Of a stretch of DNA of 64,000 bases, positions 1 to 8,674 are shown piece by piece. Both the position numbers and the translations under genes were made by a program. The stretch is from Ferrovibrio sp. MS7 (GTDB lineage: Bacteria > Pseudomonadota > Alphaproteobacteria > Ferrovibrionales > Ferrovibrionaceae), in the NCBI RefSeq assembly GCF_038404985.1, contig NZ_JBBKBA010000002.1, positions 186,001 to 250,000 of the forward strand. Direction: 5' to 3'. Position 1 is the first letter of the stretch, and each line of letters opens with the position of its first letter. The notes below the pieces were generated by a model. That model had not been told where the DNA came from. It made no database searches and saw only the letters and a program-made list of their open reading frames with translations.

Positions 1-2026
1 CGACTGTGGCGCTGCCATTCGGCGTCGAGAACCCGATCTTGCCACCCGTGGCGGTCAGGCCGATGCCGCCACTGCCAGAATAGATCGCGGTCTGCTGGGT
101 GCCGCCATCGAAGGAAATGCCATAGGCCGGATTGGTGCTGGTGGTGGCCTGCGTGCCCGAGATGGTAATGGCCTGCGTGGTGGTGGAAATCTCCACGCCA
201 CTGCCGATATTGATGCCGGAGCTGAAGCCATTTGGGCCACCGGTGCTATCGCCGCCGATACCGGTAAGCTGGATCTGGCCGCTGCCGCTGGTGGAAATCT
301 GCGAGCCGCTGGCGATATCGATGCCGATGGACGTGGCAACGCCATCCGCGCCCTTGCCGCGCAGGTTCAACGAACCGCCACCGGCATTAATGATGCTGCC
401 ATTGATGAACAGGCCGCGACCGCCATTGCTGCCGGCAACACCTTGCGCGGTGCTGGAGGTGCCACCGCCGGTCATGATCACGCCGCCGCCTCGGGTGATG
501 ATCGAGGAGTTGCTGCCGATATAAATGCCGCCGCTATTGCCGGCCTGGAATTGCACCGTCAGGGGGTTGCTGCCCGAGGTGGCGGCAATGGACGTATTGT
601 CGGCTAATGATACGCCACCATCGGCCCGCACGGTGAAGACGGTGTTGCCGGCTGTCACTGTCGGGGTGATGCTGGAATTTATGGACACATTACCGGTGCC
701 GGAAACGCAGGAGGCATAGGCGCTGGGACAGCCGCTGGTGTTCAGCGTGACATTGGTGGTGGCCAGCGCCGTGCTAAGCGCGGCGGCGCCAGTCGAGCCA
801 ATCGTCAGATCATTCGGGTCCAGCAGCCATTCGCCGGCCTGGCCCCTGGCTGCGCTGGCATCGACTGCCGCGCCGGCACCAATATCCAGCAGGATGCCGG
901 AGGTTTCGATAAAGCCGCCATCGCCTCCCTGGCTGCCACCGCGAGCCAGCGCCCGGCCGCTGAAGCGGGTATCCTGGCTGAACAGGGTAATGCTGCCGCC
1001 ATCACCATTCTGCCCTGCCGAGGCCGAGAGCAGGGTGCCGGCATTGACCGTGGTGGCGGATGTAGCCCAACTGCCGATTTCGATCTTGCCACCAGCACCC
1101 TGGCTGCCATCGGCGGTGATGCTGGCATCGGTCAGTGTGATCGGGCCGTTGGCGCTGGCTGTCACCGTGCCGCCACTGGTACCGCTGGCGGAGACAATGC
1201 CGCTGACATTCAGCGAGCCGCTGGCCTCCAGCACGATCTCGCCGCCACGTTCCACCAGACTGTCGGCGCGGATGACACCGGAGGTATTGATGGCGCTGCT
1301 GGTCAATGCATCCAGCGCCTTGGCGGTGAGGATCACGCGACCGCCTTCCGCCACCACCATGGCGCGGTTGTCGATCAGCGTCTGGATCGTCGCCGGCTCC
1401 ACCTGCAGCAAGACATTCTGGCCGATCTGCATGACCACGGTCTCGCCGGCGGCGAGCGCCACCGTGCCGAGGCGAGCCGAAATCAGGCCCTCGTTACGCA
1501 GTTCCGGTGCCAGCAGGGCGATATAGCCGCGTTCACTGGCGGTCAGGCTGCCCTGGTTGATGATCTGCCCGGTGCTGCCATTACGCTGGAAGCGGTAATT
1601 GCCGGCCATGAAGTCGTCATCGCGGATGCTCATGGTCGACCCGACCAGACCACCGACATTGATCTGGGCATCGCGCCCGAACACGATACCGGATGGGTTG
1701 ACCAGGAATACCTGGCCATTGGCGGTCAGCTTGCCGAGAATCTCCGAAACATTGCCGCCGGTAACGCGGTTGAGCGTCACGGCATTGCTGTTCGGCTGGT
1801 TGAAGTTCACCCAGGCCTGGCTGCCGATATTGAAGCTCTGCCAGTTGATGATGCCGCGCTGGCTGCTCTGCGTCACATCCATGCGGCTGCCGGATTGAGT
1901 GATTGTGGCGGCACCGGCGGCCACGCTGCCGCCAGTCGGCAGTGTGGTCGGCTGCGTCTGGGCCTGCACCGTAGCTGAAGCCAGTAATGCCGTGGTGGCG
2001 AGGAGCCGGAGCGTGATATTTTGCAT
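1..2026 (-). CDS. TpsA-type filamentous haemagglutinin-like exoprotein, N-terminal part (3' end beyond the window)
   Basis: Secreted exoprotein of a two-partner (type Vb) secretion system, expected to fold into a right-handed beta-helix at the cell surface. About 675 residues are visible and the frame stays open to base 1, so the stop lies outside the window. Residues 1-22 form a signal peptide ending VQA-QT. The TPS domain follows, with INWQSFNIG at residues 60-68 and the hallmark FLVNPSGIVFG around residues 108-117 (NPSG where many members have NPNG). Beyond it are Gly/Ser/Thr-rich beta-helix repeats containing two GGDGG motifs. The ATG at 2026 is preceded by a GGGGTGGGAG ribosome-binding stretch. 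The gene starts 11 bases after the TpsB gene that should export it. Function beyond adhesion or biofilm matrix cannot be read from the sequence. Confidence 0.9.
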   Translation of the reverse strand, partial: MQNITLRLLATTALLASATVQAQTQPTTLPTGGSVAAGAATITQSGSRMDVTQSSQRGIINWQSFNIGSQAWVNFNQPNSNAVTLNRVTGGNVSEILGKLTANGQVFLVNPSGIVFGRDAQINVGGLVGSTMSIRDDDFMAGNYRFQRNGSTGQIINQGSLTASERGYIALLAPELRNEGLISARLGTVALAAGETVVMQIGQNVLLQVEPATIQTLIDNRAMVVAEGGRVILTAKALDALTSSAINTSGVIRADSLVERGGEIVLEASGSLNVSGIVSASGTSGGTVTASANGPITLTDASITADGSQGAGGKIEIGSWATSATTVNAGTLLSASAGQNGDGGSITLFSQDTRFSGRALARGGSQGGDGGFIETSGILLDIGAGAAVDASAARGQAGEWLLDPNDLTIGSTGAAALSTALATTNVTLNTSGCPSAYASCVSGTGNVSINSSITPTVTAGNTVFTVRADGGVSLADNTSIAATSGSNPLTVQFQAGNSGGIYIGSNSSIITRGGGVIMTGGGTSSTAQGVAGSNGGRGLFINGSIINAGGGSLNLRGKGADGVATSIGIDIASGSQISTSGSGQIQLTGIGGDSTGGPNGFSSGINIGSGVEISTTTQAITISGTQATTSTNPAYGISFDGGTQQTAIYSGSGGIGLTATGGKIGFSTPNGSATV

Positions 2027-2037
2027 CGCTCCCACCC

Positions 2038-3744
2038 CTAGAACTGCAACACGGCCTGAATCCAGGCACGGTAGCGGTTTTTCTCACCATCGCTGTCATT
2101 GCCCGAGGCATCATGGCCAGCATTGCGGCCGATCACTTTGGCCAGCGTGGTGGTGATGGTGAGGGCCTGGATCGGGCTCCAGGCCAAGGCGATGCCGAAG
2201 CCCTGGATGGCATAATTGTTCGGCATGTCGCTGCGCGGCTGCCAGTTGATCCAGGGATCGGTATGCTGGCGCACAAAGCCAAGATCGTAGAAGCCGGAGA
2301 GCTTCAGTTCGTCGCCGATCTTCCGGTGCAGCTCAAGCGCCAGTCGCCCGCCGCTGTCGCCGCTGCCCTCGCCGCTGGGATAGGCGCGCACGCGGTCGAT
2401 ACCGCCAAGCGAAAACTTCTCCGAACTGTCCAGGTTGTTGCCGGAAGTCTGCGCTTCCAGCGTGGTGATAAGGGTCCAGTCATCGTCCAGCTTCTGCTCG
2501 CGTGTCGCGCTGGCCGCCAGCTTGGCATAGAAGCCTGCCGTGCCGGCGGTGACACGATCATTGGCGGCCGTGCTGGGCGAGCGGTCGAGATTGAGATGCC
2601 CTAACGTGCCGGTCAGCGACAGGTTGTTGTTGCCACCGCCGAACCAGTCATCCACTACCGTTGCCGAAAGACCCAGCGAGGCGCTGTTGATCCGCTTGTC
2701 ATTCAGGGTCGCGCTGACGGCGCGGTCCTGCATCATCTTGAAGTCGTAGGCGCTCGAAAGCGTCAACGACAGTTCATTACCACGCAGCAGCGGGTACGTG
2801 GCGTTGCCGCCAGCGCTGACGCTGTAGCCATTCAGTCCCAGATTGCCGAAGCGGCCGCCAACCTCGTATTCCAGGGCCGAGCCATTGATGCCCAACACCA
2901 GGCCGGAATAACCCACCGGCATCGCCATCGCGAGCCGGCCATAGCGCGTGCCTTCGCTGGCCAAGGCCACCGCCGAGTATTTCTCGCCGGCGCCAAACGG
3001 GTTCTCCACTGAGAACGTCGCCAGCCCGCGCACCACGCCGGTGCTCTCCGAGCCGCCATTGTCGAGGGTTGCCGAACCGCTGAACAGCGGCTTGTCATCC
3101 AGCAGCAGGATGGCGTCGGTCTCGCCTTCCTGCTCGCCGGCCCGCAGCGAGGCTTCCGCCTTCACGCCCGGCACATCCTTCAACACTGCGATGGCCTCGT
3201 CCATGATGCCGAGGTCCAGCGTCTCGCCCGGCTTCAGCCGGTGTTCGATAATGCCGGTCGCCAGATTTTTATCGAGCCTGCTCTTGCTGGCCGGATCGAC
3301 CTTCACCTTGCCGAGCTTGCCCTGCATCACCACGATTTCGACCACGCCATCGCGGATTGTCTGCGGCGGCAGATAGGCATGCGCCAGCTTGCCCTTCTTG
3401 CGGCTGTAGTCACTCAGCTTGCGCGCCGCCGCCTGCAGTTCCGAAAAGCTCAGGCGCTTGCCGGTATAACCCTGCAGCAGCGGTGCCAGTTCCTCCGCCG
3501 GAATGCCATCCGACTTGATGCGGAATTCCTTCACATAGACGGTCTGGCCCTTCTTCTCGGGCAAAGGCTGTTCTGGCGGCGGCTGTGTCATTGGCGCCAA
3601 AGGCGCCGGCGCAGGCTGGCTCCGGCCCGTTGCACGCTCCGTCTCACGCAGAATGCTGCCGGCATCCTGAGCCGCAACCGGCATGGAAATAGCGCAGGCA
3701 AGCAGCAGGGCTGACACACAGGCAGTGCCGGTCACAACATGCAT
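2038..3744 (-). CDS. TpsB outer-membrane transporter (ShlB/FhaC/HecB family)
   Basis: Outer-membrane beta-barrel that exports the adjacent TpsA protein. It is a 568-residue protein, the usual family size. It has a signal peptide (MHVVTGTACVSALLLAC start, cleavage near VAAQD), a Pro-rich linker, a POTRA region (VYVKEFRIKSDGIPAEE followed by VVEIVVMQGKLGKV), and a C-terminal barrel ending in a Phe (WIQAVLQF), as expected for recognition by the BAM machinery. The frame is open to a GTG at 3798, but a TATAAT box at 3782-3787 lies inside that extension. ATG 3744 directly before the signal peptide is therefore preferred. It lies upstream of, and is probably cotranscribed with, the exoprotein gene. 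Its promoter region contains a hairpin and a tandem repeat, annotated separately. Confidence 0.9.
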   Translation of the reverse strand: MHVVTGTACVSALLLACAISMPVAAQDAGSILRETERATGRSQPAPAPLAPMTQPPPEQPLPEKKGQTVYVKEFRIKSDGIPAEELAPLLQGYTGKRLSFSELQAAARKLSDYSRKKGKLAHAYLPPQTIRDGVVEIVVMQGKLGKVKVDPASKSRLDKNLATGIIEHRLKPGETLDLGIMDEAIAVLKDVPGVKAEASLRAGEQEGETDAILLLDDKPLFSGSATLDNGGSESTGVVRGLATFSVENPFGAGEKYSAVALASEGTRYGRLAMAMPVGYSGLVLGINGSALEYEVGGRFGNLGLNGYSVSAGGNATYPLLRGNELSLTLSSAYDFKMMQDRAVSATLNDKRINSASLGLSATVVDDWFGGGNNNLSLTGTLGHLNLDRSPSTAANDRVTAGTAGFYAKLAASATREQKLDDDWTLITTLEAQTSGNNLDSSEKFSLGGIDRVRAYPSGEGSGDSGGRLALELHRKIGDELKLSGFYDLGFVRQHTDPWINWQPRSDMPNNYAIQGFGIALAWSPIQALTITTTLAKVIGRNAGHDASGNDSDGEKNRYRAWIQAVLQF

Positions 3745-3748
3745 TTTA

Positions 3749-3770
3749 CAGGCGTCAATCCACACGCCTG
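3749..3770 (-). promoter_or_regulatory. Leader hairpin immediately upstream of the tpsB start
   Basis: A perfect inverted repeat, CAGGCGT / ACGCCTG (7-bp arms, 8-base loop), lies 4 bases before ATG 3744 and downstream of a TATAAT box. In the mRNA it would occlude the ribosome-binding region. No Shine-Dalgarno sequence is visible outside it. It could be a translational switch or a DNA operator. The sequence alone does not decide. Confidence 0.45.
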
Positions 3771-3781
3771 TTCGGGCATAA

Positions 3782-3787
3782 ATTATA
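3782..3787 (-). promoter_or_regulatory. Candidate -10 box for the tpsB-tpsA operon
   Basis: A perfect TATAAT on the minus strand, about 38 bases upstream of ATG 3744. The -35 position (17-bp spacing) is weak, TCGAGC, which would fit a promoter that needs an activator. The neighbouring response regulator is an obvious candidate, but that link is inferred. Confidence 0.4.
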
Positions 3788-3878
3788 CGTAAACCCACAG
3801 GAACGCTCGACTATTGGCCAATGGAACCGGGCCAAGCTAGCGCCGAGCATTTGCCAGCATCAACAATTCAATTCTTGT

Positions 3879-3898
3879 GGATTCTTTCAGAATCTTTC
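3879..3898 (-). promoter_or_regulatory. Tandem 10-bp repeat, candidate response-regulator binding site
   Basis: On the minus strand two adjacent decamers read GAAAGATTCT and GAAAGAATCC (8 of 10 identical). The core GATTCT-ttc-AGAATC is also an inverted repeat (3880-3894). OmpR-family regulators typically bind direct repeats spaced about one helical turn apart. The site lies between the OmpR-type regulator gene and the tpsB promoter, about 90 bases upstream of the -10 box. Confidence 0.4.
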
Positions 3899-3920
3899 AT
3901 GGCGAATTTGGCGTGTATTT

Positions 3921-4619
3921 TCAGCGCTCAATCCGGCACGGCGCGCTAAATATATAACCCTGGCCATATATCATTTTGATCGGCGGCTCGACCTCTACAG
4001 CCTGTCGTATTTTGCGCCGAAGGCGGTTAACGACCGTGTCCAGATTACGTATGTCGGCAGCCGCTTGTGGCCGGATAATGGCCTGCACCAGCCAATCCCT
4101 GGAACAGGGCTGGCCGACACGCTCGAAAAGAGCGGTGAGAAAAGACAATTCGGTGGCCGTCAACTTGATCGTCTTGCCACTGGGCGCGGCCAGGTGCCAA
4201 TCCACAGCGTTAAGACGCCAAGGCCCAGCTTCATGGACCGCTGCCTTCCCCGCATTCGGCAGACGCCGCAGCAGGCTTTGCACGCCAGCGCGGATTTCCT
4301 GCAAAGAAGCCGGCTTGACCAAATATATATCGGCGCCGCTGTCAAAGCCTGTCGTGCGGTCTTCGCTGTCACCCAACGCGGTCAGCATGATCACGCCGCA
4401 ATCGCAGCGGCGGCGGATATCCCGCGCCATATCGAAGCCGCTGCCATCAGGCAGGCCGATATCAAGTATTATGACATCGGGAGGAGACCCTGCCTCCAGT
4501 TCTTCGTTCATCTCCTGGCAGCTTGCCACCCCCTTGCTGGCATAACCCAGCAGGGAGAGATACTCGACGAGATCCCGTCGTAAAGCCGGTTCATCTTCAA
4601 CGATCAAGATTCGGTTCAT
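3921..4619 (-). CDS. OmpR/PhoB-type response regulator
   Basis: A 232-residue DNA-binding response regulator. The receiver domain occupies residues 1-120, with acidic residues EDE at 8-10, the phosphoacceptor Asp53 in ILDIGLPDG, Thr80 in MLTALG and Lys102 in YLVKPAS. A winged-helix Trans_Reg_C domain covers roughly residues 130-226. The gene overlaps the kinase gene by four bases (ATGA), so the two are translationally coupled and form one two-component pair. It is followed after about 175 bases by the TpsB gene in the same orientation, which makes that secretion locus the likeliest target. The target is inferred from position and from the tandem repeat at 3879-3898. Confidence 0.9.
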   Translation of the reverse strand: MNRILIVEDEPALRRDLVEYLSLLGYASKGVASCQEMNEELEAGSPPDVIILDIGLPDGSGFDMARDIRRRCDCGVIMLTALGDSEDRTTGFDSGADIYLVKPASLQEIRAGVQSLLRRLPNAGKAAVHEAGPWRLNAVDWHLAAPSGKTIKLTATELSFLTALFERVGQPCSRDWLVQAIIRPQAAADIRNLDTVVNRLRRKIRQAVEVEPPIKMIYGQGYIFSAPCRIER

Positions 4620-6064
4620 GCCGACACAGCAGCGTTGTTCAATGGTATGCCGGGTAAGGGCAAGTATATTGCCGCTATCGTTCCCCGGCCCGGTGCAGGC
4701 CGCAGGATAAGCCGCCCGTTATGAAAATCCAGCAATCTCCGGGTATTGTAAAGGCCAAGGCCGGTGCCGGTGGCCGCCGTGGTGTTCGATGCACGGAAAA
4801 ATCGGCTTCCAATCGATGAGGCCTCCTCCTCTGGTATACCGATGCCATAATCCCGGACCGATAGAACAATCTCATCCGCCTGCCGTAACACCGTCACCTC
4901 TACTGCAGTGTCGTCCGGTGAATACTTGAATGCGTTGTCGATCAAATTGATCAGGGCGGTAGCAAGCATCTGGGGATCGCCAATATACCGGGGCAGTCCC
5001 TCCGCAAGAGAAAAGCGGAGCCGGCCGGCATCATCCCATCCCTGAAAATGCTGCTGCATTCTGGAAACCAGATCAGGCAACGCCAATTCTTCCGGCTGCG
5101 CCGCATCCTTTTCGCGCCGGTCCGCCACCAGAAAACGCTCTGTAAAGCGGACAAGGCGCAATACAGCACCATGAATGGTCTCTACACGCTGGGTAACCGC
5201 CGGCAGCGACTTTTCAGTTACCACGTCGATCATCTCGGCAGCGCGATCAATAATACTCAAGGGGGTGCGGAATTCATGCGTTACCATGCGCAGCAATTGG
5301 CGCTGCTCCTTGCGTGCGGCCTTTTCCGCTTCCAGGGCTTTTGCGGCAGTTTCCTGAAGCTGCTTGCGTTCTTCGACCTCGCGCGACAGGGCAATATTAC
5401 GCGCATGCAAGTCGGCCTGCAGGCGATATCCCACCATGCCCAGAATGACCAGAAACAGGCAGCTCGTAACAAAATGGAAAAAGAAATAGTACCAGCCCTG
5501 AAGAATTGATTCGTATGTCCCGCTGCCCCAATACATCAACCGGATGGTGATGATACTGCGCAAGCAAAGAGCGCAGAATTGTATGGTTATCACCCCCAGG
5601 CCGATCCATTGGATCAGGCGCGGCTGGCTGCTGTCCCGCCACAGAATTGCGAATATGGCCCCCGCTATCAGCATCCCGAGGGCATTACTTGCAAGCACGC
5701 GCAGCCCGACATTACTTGGATCGACCAGCATGATGACCGGCCAGAATATGGCGGCAAAGGCGACGCAGCCGAGCAGAAAGCGGGGATAACCCGATTGCTT
5801 CAATAGTCTGCCCAGGCCGTACACGATCAATGCACTGGCTACCGTAATAATAACATTGTGGGCAATGATATTAAGGCTCATATAGTCTTTGAAAATGCCG
5901 CGAAAAATCAGCAACAGCATGGCAATGCCATAGCAGATAAAACCGGCTGCAAAATACTTGAGGATGTGCAGTTGGCGCTGCGTCAGCCAGACAACCAGAA
6001 ACACGCAGCCCTGCAACAACAGGGTAAGCGTGATCATCAGAATGCTTGTGGTGATATCGAGCAT
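4616..6064 (-). CDS. Membrane sensor histidine kinase with a seven-helix-like N-terminus
   Basis: A 482-residue sensor kinase. Residues 1-215 contain about seven hydrophobic segments with short loops (for example 7-27, 35-57, 65-85, 97-114, 126-142, 152-176, 190-214), resembling the 7TM sensing modules of other bacterial kinases and without a large periplasmic domain. A coiled coil (about 222-255) leads to the HisKA H-box VTHEFRTPLS, with His263 the expected autophosphorylation site. The HATPase domain shows the N-box (NLIDNAFKYSP, Asn377), G1 (DYGIGIP, 405-411) and G2 (GTGLGL, 433-438). Its partner is the overlapping regulator downstream. The signal is unknown, and a membrane-dissolved or membrane-state cue would suit the architecture. 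A possible ribosome-binding-site hairpin precedes the ATG. Confidence 0.9.
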   Translation of the reverse strand: MLDITTSILMITLTLLLQGCVFLVVWLTQRQLHILKYFAAGFICYGIAMLLLIFRGIFKDYMSLNIIAHNVIITVASALIVYGLGRLLKQSGYPRFLLGCVAFAAIFWPVIMLVDPSNVGLRVLASNALGMLIAGAIFAILWRDSSQPRLIQWIGLGVITIQFCALCLRSIITIRLMYWGSGTYESILQGWYYFFFHFVTSCLFLVILGMVGYRLQADLHARNIALSREVEERKQLQETAAKALEAEKAARKEQRQLLRMVTHEFRTPLSIIDRAAEMIDVVTEKSLPAVTQRVETIHGAVLRLVRFTERFLVADRREKDAAQPEELALPDLVSRMQQHFQGWDDAGRLRFSLAEGLPRYIGDPQMLATALINLIDNAFKYSPDDTAVEVTVLRQADEIVLSVRDYGIGIPEEEASSIGSRFFRASNTTAATGTGLGLYNTRRLLDFHNGRLILRPAPGRGTIAAIYLPLPGIPLNNAAVSA

Positions 6065-6067
6065 GAC

Positions 6068-6098
6068 CCGACCCGCTCGCTCAAATGACTGGGGTCGG
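6068..6098 (-). promoter_or_regulatory. Hairpin overlapping the ribosome-binding region of the histidine kinase gene
   Basis: CCGACCC at 6068-6074 pairs perfectly with GGGTCGG at 6092-6098 (7-bp arms, 17-base loop). On the mRNA the 3' arm ends three bases before the AUG at 6064, so any Shine-Dalgarno function would be masked. This is seen in the sequence. A regulatory role is inferred. Confidence 0.35.
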
Positions 6099-6117
6099 CA
6101 ACAATAGCCCGCAGCCT

Positions 6118-6163
6118 GCCCCCTGAATGATCTTCGGGTAACATTAGTTTACAGTCAGGGGGC
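6118..6163. repeat. Perfect 9-bp inverted repeat with a 28-base loop
   Basis: GCCCCCTGA at 6118-6126 and TCAGGGGGC at 6155-6163 lie in the gap between the BKACE stop and the kinase start. It could be an operator for the two-component genes or a second transcript-end structure. Which is not resolvable here. Confidence 0.4.
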
Positions 6164-6189
6164 TCGGCAATGGCGGCACAAACCGCACG

Positions 6190-6212
6190 CCCCGCCGGTA
6201 TTCCCGGCGGGG
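6190..6212 (-). terminator. Strong hairpin downstream of the ten-gene catabolic operon
   Basis: CCCCGCCGG and CCGGCGGGG (9-bp perfect arms, 5-base loop) lie 38 bases past the BKACE stop, at the end of the operon. No clear T-run follows on the minus strand (CGTGCGGTTTGTG), so it may act as a 3'-end stabiliser or a weak terminator. Confidence 0.5.
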
Positions 6213-6250
6213 TGCATGACAGGCATAGCAGATTGGGCGTTCTATTCCGC

Positions 6251-7078
6251 TTAAGCTGGCCGCAGCCCCAGGATCCGGCGGGCCTCATCCGGCGTGGCCG
6301 GGCGACGGCCATACTCGGCGCAGAGGCCGGCGACGCGGGCGACCAGCTCCGCATTGCTGGCAGCCAGTCGGGTGTTATCGAAGCGGATATTGTCCTCAAG
6401 CCCGGTGCGGCAATGGCCGCCCATTTCCAGCGCCCAATGGTTCACTTCGAGCTGATGTCGGCCGAGGCCGGCGGCGGTCCAGGTCGCTTCCGGCATCAGC
6501 TTGCGTAGCTGCGCCACTTCGAATTCCAGGATCTCGCGCCGTGCCGGCAGGGCATTCTTCACGCCCATGACGAACTGTACATGTGCCGGCTCCGGGATCA
6601 GCCCCTCGCGCACCAGATCGGCGGCGTTGTAGAGCATCGCCAGATCGAACACCTCGACCTCGGGCTTGACCTCGTAATCCTTCATGGTCTGGGCCAGGCC
6701 CTTGATGAAGTCCGGCGGGTTCTCATTCACGAAGGTGGGAAAGTTGACCGAGCCAGTGGCGAGCGAAGCCATGTCGGGGCGGAATTTCAACATGCCGCCA
6801 CGTTCTTCCAGCTTGCGCCCGCGCGCGCCGGTGGAGAATTGCACGATCATGCCGGGGCAATGCTTCTCCACGCCTTCCTGCACGGCATGGAAACGATCCG
6901 GATCGGAAGACGAGGACTCATCGTCGTTGCGCACATGGATATGCACCAGCGCGGCACCGGCCTCATAGCATTCATGGGTCGACTCGACCTGTTCGGCAAC
7001 CGTGACCGGCACCGCCGGCGTGTCCTTCTTGCGCGGTACCGAGCCGGTGATGGCAACAGTGATGATGCAGGCTTCCAT
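6251..7078 (-). CDS. Beta-keto acid cleavage enzyme (BKACE, DUF849 family)
   Basis: A 275-residue zinc-dependent TIM-barrel enzyme. Family members condense a beta-keto acid with acetyl-CoA and release a new CoA thioester plus acetoacetate; the founding member is the 3-keto-5-aminohexanoate cleavage enzyme of lysine fermentation. Zinc ligands are visible as His46 and His48 in VHIHVRND and a late Glu (GLEDN, Glu228). The substrate-contact stretch FSTGARG is at about 81-87. ATG 7078 follows GGTGGGA. A GTG nine bases upstream is possible but lacks that spacing. It is the last gene of the operon, after the HyuA/HyuB pair, and may cleave a keto-acid made by the pathway. The natural substrate cannot be assigned from sequence. 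Confidence 0.88.
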   Translation of the reverse strand: MEACIITVAITGSVPRKKDTPAVPVTVAEQVESTHECYEAGAALVHIHVRNDDESSSSDPDRFHAVQEGVEKHCPGMIVQFSTGARGRKLEERGGMLKFRPDMASLATGSVNFPTFVNENPPDFIKGLAQTMKDYEVKPEVEVFDLAMLYNAADLVREGLIPEPAHVQFVMGVKNALPARREILEFEVAQLRKLMPEATWTAAGLGRHQLEVNHWALEMGGHCRTGLEDNIRFDNTRLAASNAELVARVAGLCAEYGRRPATPDEARRILGLRPA

Positions 7079-7108
7079 GTTTCCCACCCTAACTTTGTCG
7101 TTATGCGA

Positions 7109-8674
7109 TTACTTTTTCAGTTTGCCGTAGCCACCGCCGCCGCCGGTTTCGATCAGCACGGTATCGCCGGGCTGCAGCACCAGTTGCCCGGTCGGCTCGC
7201 GCTGTTTGCCATTGACGGCAAAGGAGGCCGCTGCCCCATCCTCGCCGCCGAACAAGCCCGGCGCCGGCCGCTTGATGCGGTTGACCATGAAGGAGGAGAT
7301 CGCCATGCCCTCGCCGCGCATACGGAAGGCGAAGCGGATGCCATCGCCACCATTCTTCTCGCCGCGCCCGCCGGAGCCGTGGCGAATTTCGCGGCACAGC
7401 ACTTCCATCGGTGCCTGACTTTCCAGCACCTCGATCGGCGTGTTGGAAAGATTGCTCGGGAAGCTGATCGCCGACAGACCGTTATGACGCGCACTGGCAC
7501 CAGCGCCGGCACCGAGGAAGCCGGAAACGGAATAGCGCCGGGTGCCGCCAAGCCCCGCCACCTGCATGTTGTTGGACGGTGAGCCGGGCGTCGCCTGCAC
7601 GCGGTCCGGCAGTGCCTGCGCCATGGCACCCATGATCGCGGGCGGCAGCAGATGGCCGATCATGCCGCGCGCACCGCAGGGCGCGGGCCGCGTCGGATTC
7701 AGGATCGAACCGGCTGGCGCGGTGATGCGGATCGGCACGAAGCTGCCTTCGTTATTCGGAATCCACGGCGCGAACAGGGCTTTTAGCGCATAAGCACTGT
7801 AGGCATAGGTGTAGTTCATCACCGTGTTGATGGCGAGATTCACCTGGCCGCTGGAGCCTGTGTAATCCACCAGCACCTCATCGCCGGAAACCGTAACCTT
7901 GCAGGCAATGGTGATGACGCCGCCCGGCATTTCCGCTGGGCCGTCATTCTCCACGGTATATTGATAGACGCCATCCGGCGTGGCGCGGATGGCATCGCGC
8001 ATCGCGGTCTCGGTGCGCTGGCAGACCTCGTCGGTCAAACGCTCAAAGTCGATACCGGTCTCGTCGATCAGGGCGGAAAGCAGTTCGCCCAGCGACGTGC
8101 AGCAGGACACTTGAGCCCAGATGTCGCCCATAGTCTCATCCGGCAGGCGCACATTGGTCTGGATCATTTCCACCAGCACATCATTCTGCACACCGGCCTG
8201 CAGGATGCGCATCGGCGGAATCTGCAGGCCTTCCTCGAACAATTCGCGGTTCGCCGGATTGCGCAGGCGGCCGCCGATATCGGGCAGATGGCTGACCACG
8301 CCGGCGAAGCCGACTATTTCGCCCTTGTGGAAAATCGGCATCACCAGGGTGGCATCGTTCAGATGTCCGGTGGCAAGCCAGGGATCATTGGTGATATAGG
8401 CATCGCCATCCTGCATCGTCTCGATGCCAAACTTGGCGATGAAGCTGCGAATGGTTGCGGGCAAGGTCGAGATGAAGGACGGGATGCTCTGGGAAGACTG
8501 CACCACATTGCGGCCGCGCCGGTCGGTGAGCACCACGGCATAGTCGTTGGCTTCGCGCACCAGGGTGGAAAAGGATGTGCGCACAAAGGTCGCCGCCGCC
8601 TCGTCCACCATGCTGATCAGGCGGGTCCAGAGGATTTCCAGCGTGATCGGATCGATGCCCTGCTTGTCCTGCAT
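7109..8674 (-). CDS. HyuB-type hydantoinase B / 5-oxoprolinase subunit
   Basis: A 521-residue large subunit of an ATP-dependent cyclic-amide hydrolase of the hydantoinase/oxoprolinase family. The family includes N-methylhydantoinase, 5-oxoprolinase and, by homology, acetone and acetophenone carboxylases. Typical features are the N-terminal DPITLEILWTRL, the metal-region segment DAYITNDPW...GHLND at about residues 95-112, and a glycine-rich C-terminus ending LIETGGGGGYGKLKK. ATG 8674 overlaps the TGA of hyuA by one base and has GGGAG seven bases upstream. A GTG one codon earlier is the alternative. The protein should form a complex with the HyuA homologue encoded just upstream. The substrate is unknown, and a lactam or hydantoin-like ring fits the context. 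Confidence 0.88.
   Translation of the reverse strand: MQDKQGIDPITLEILWTRLISMVDEAAATFVRTSFSTLVREANDYAVVLTDRRGRNVVQSSQSIPSFISTLPATIRSFIAKFGIETMQDGDAYITNDPWLATGHLNDATLVMPIFHKGEIVGFAGVVSHLPDIGGRLRNPANRELFEEGLQIPPMRILQAGVQNDVLVEMIQTNVRLPDETMGDIWAQVSCCTSLGELLSALIDETGIDFERLTDEVCQRTETAMRDAIRATPDGVYQYTVENDGPAEMPGGVITIACKVTVSGDEVLVDYTGSSGQVNLAINTVMNYTYAYSAYALKALFAPWIPNNEGSFVPIRITAPAGSILNPTRPAPCGARGMIGHLLPPAIMGAMAQALPDRVQATPGSPSNNMQVAGLGGTRRYSVSGFLGAGAGASARHNGLSAISFPSNLSNTPIEVLESQAPMEVLCREIRHGSGGRGEKNGGDGIRFAFRMRGEGMAISSFMVNRIKRPAPGLFGGEDGAAASFAVNGKQREPTGQLVLQPGDTVLIETGGGGGYGKLKK

Noticed and set aside
738-1526. Plus-strand open frame of 262 codons at the left edge
   Set aside because: It is the antisense of the TpsA coding sequence, rich in Ala/Pro/Ser by frame shadowing, without a recognisable domain.
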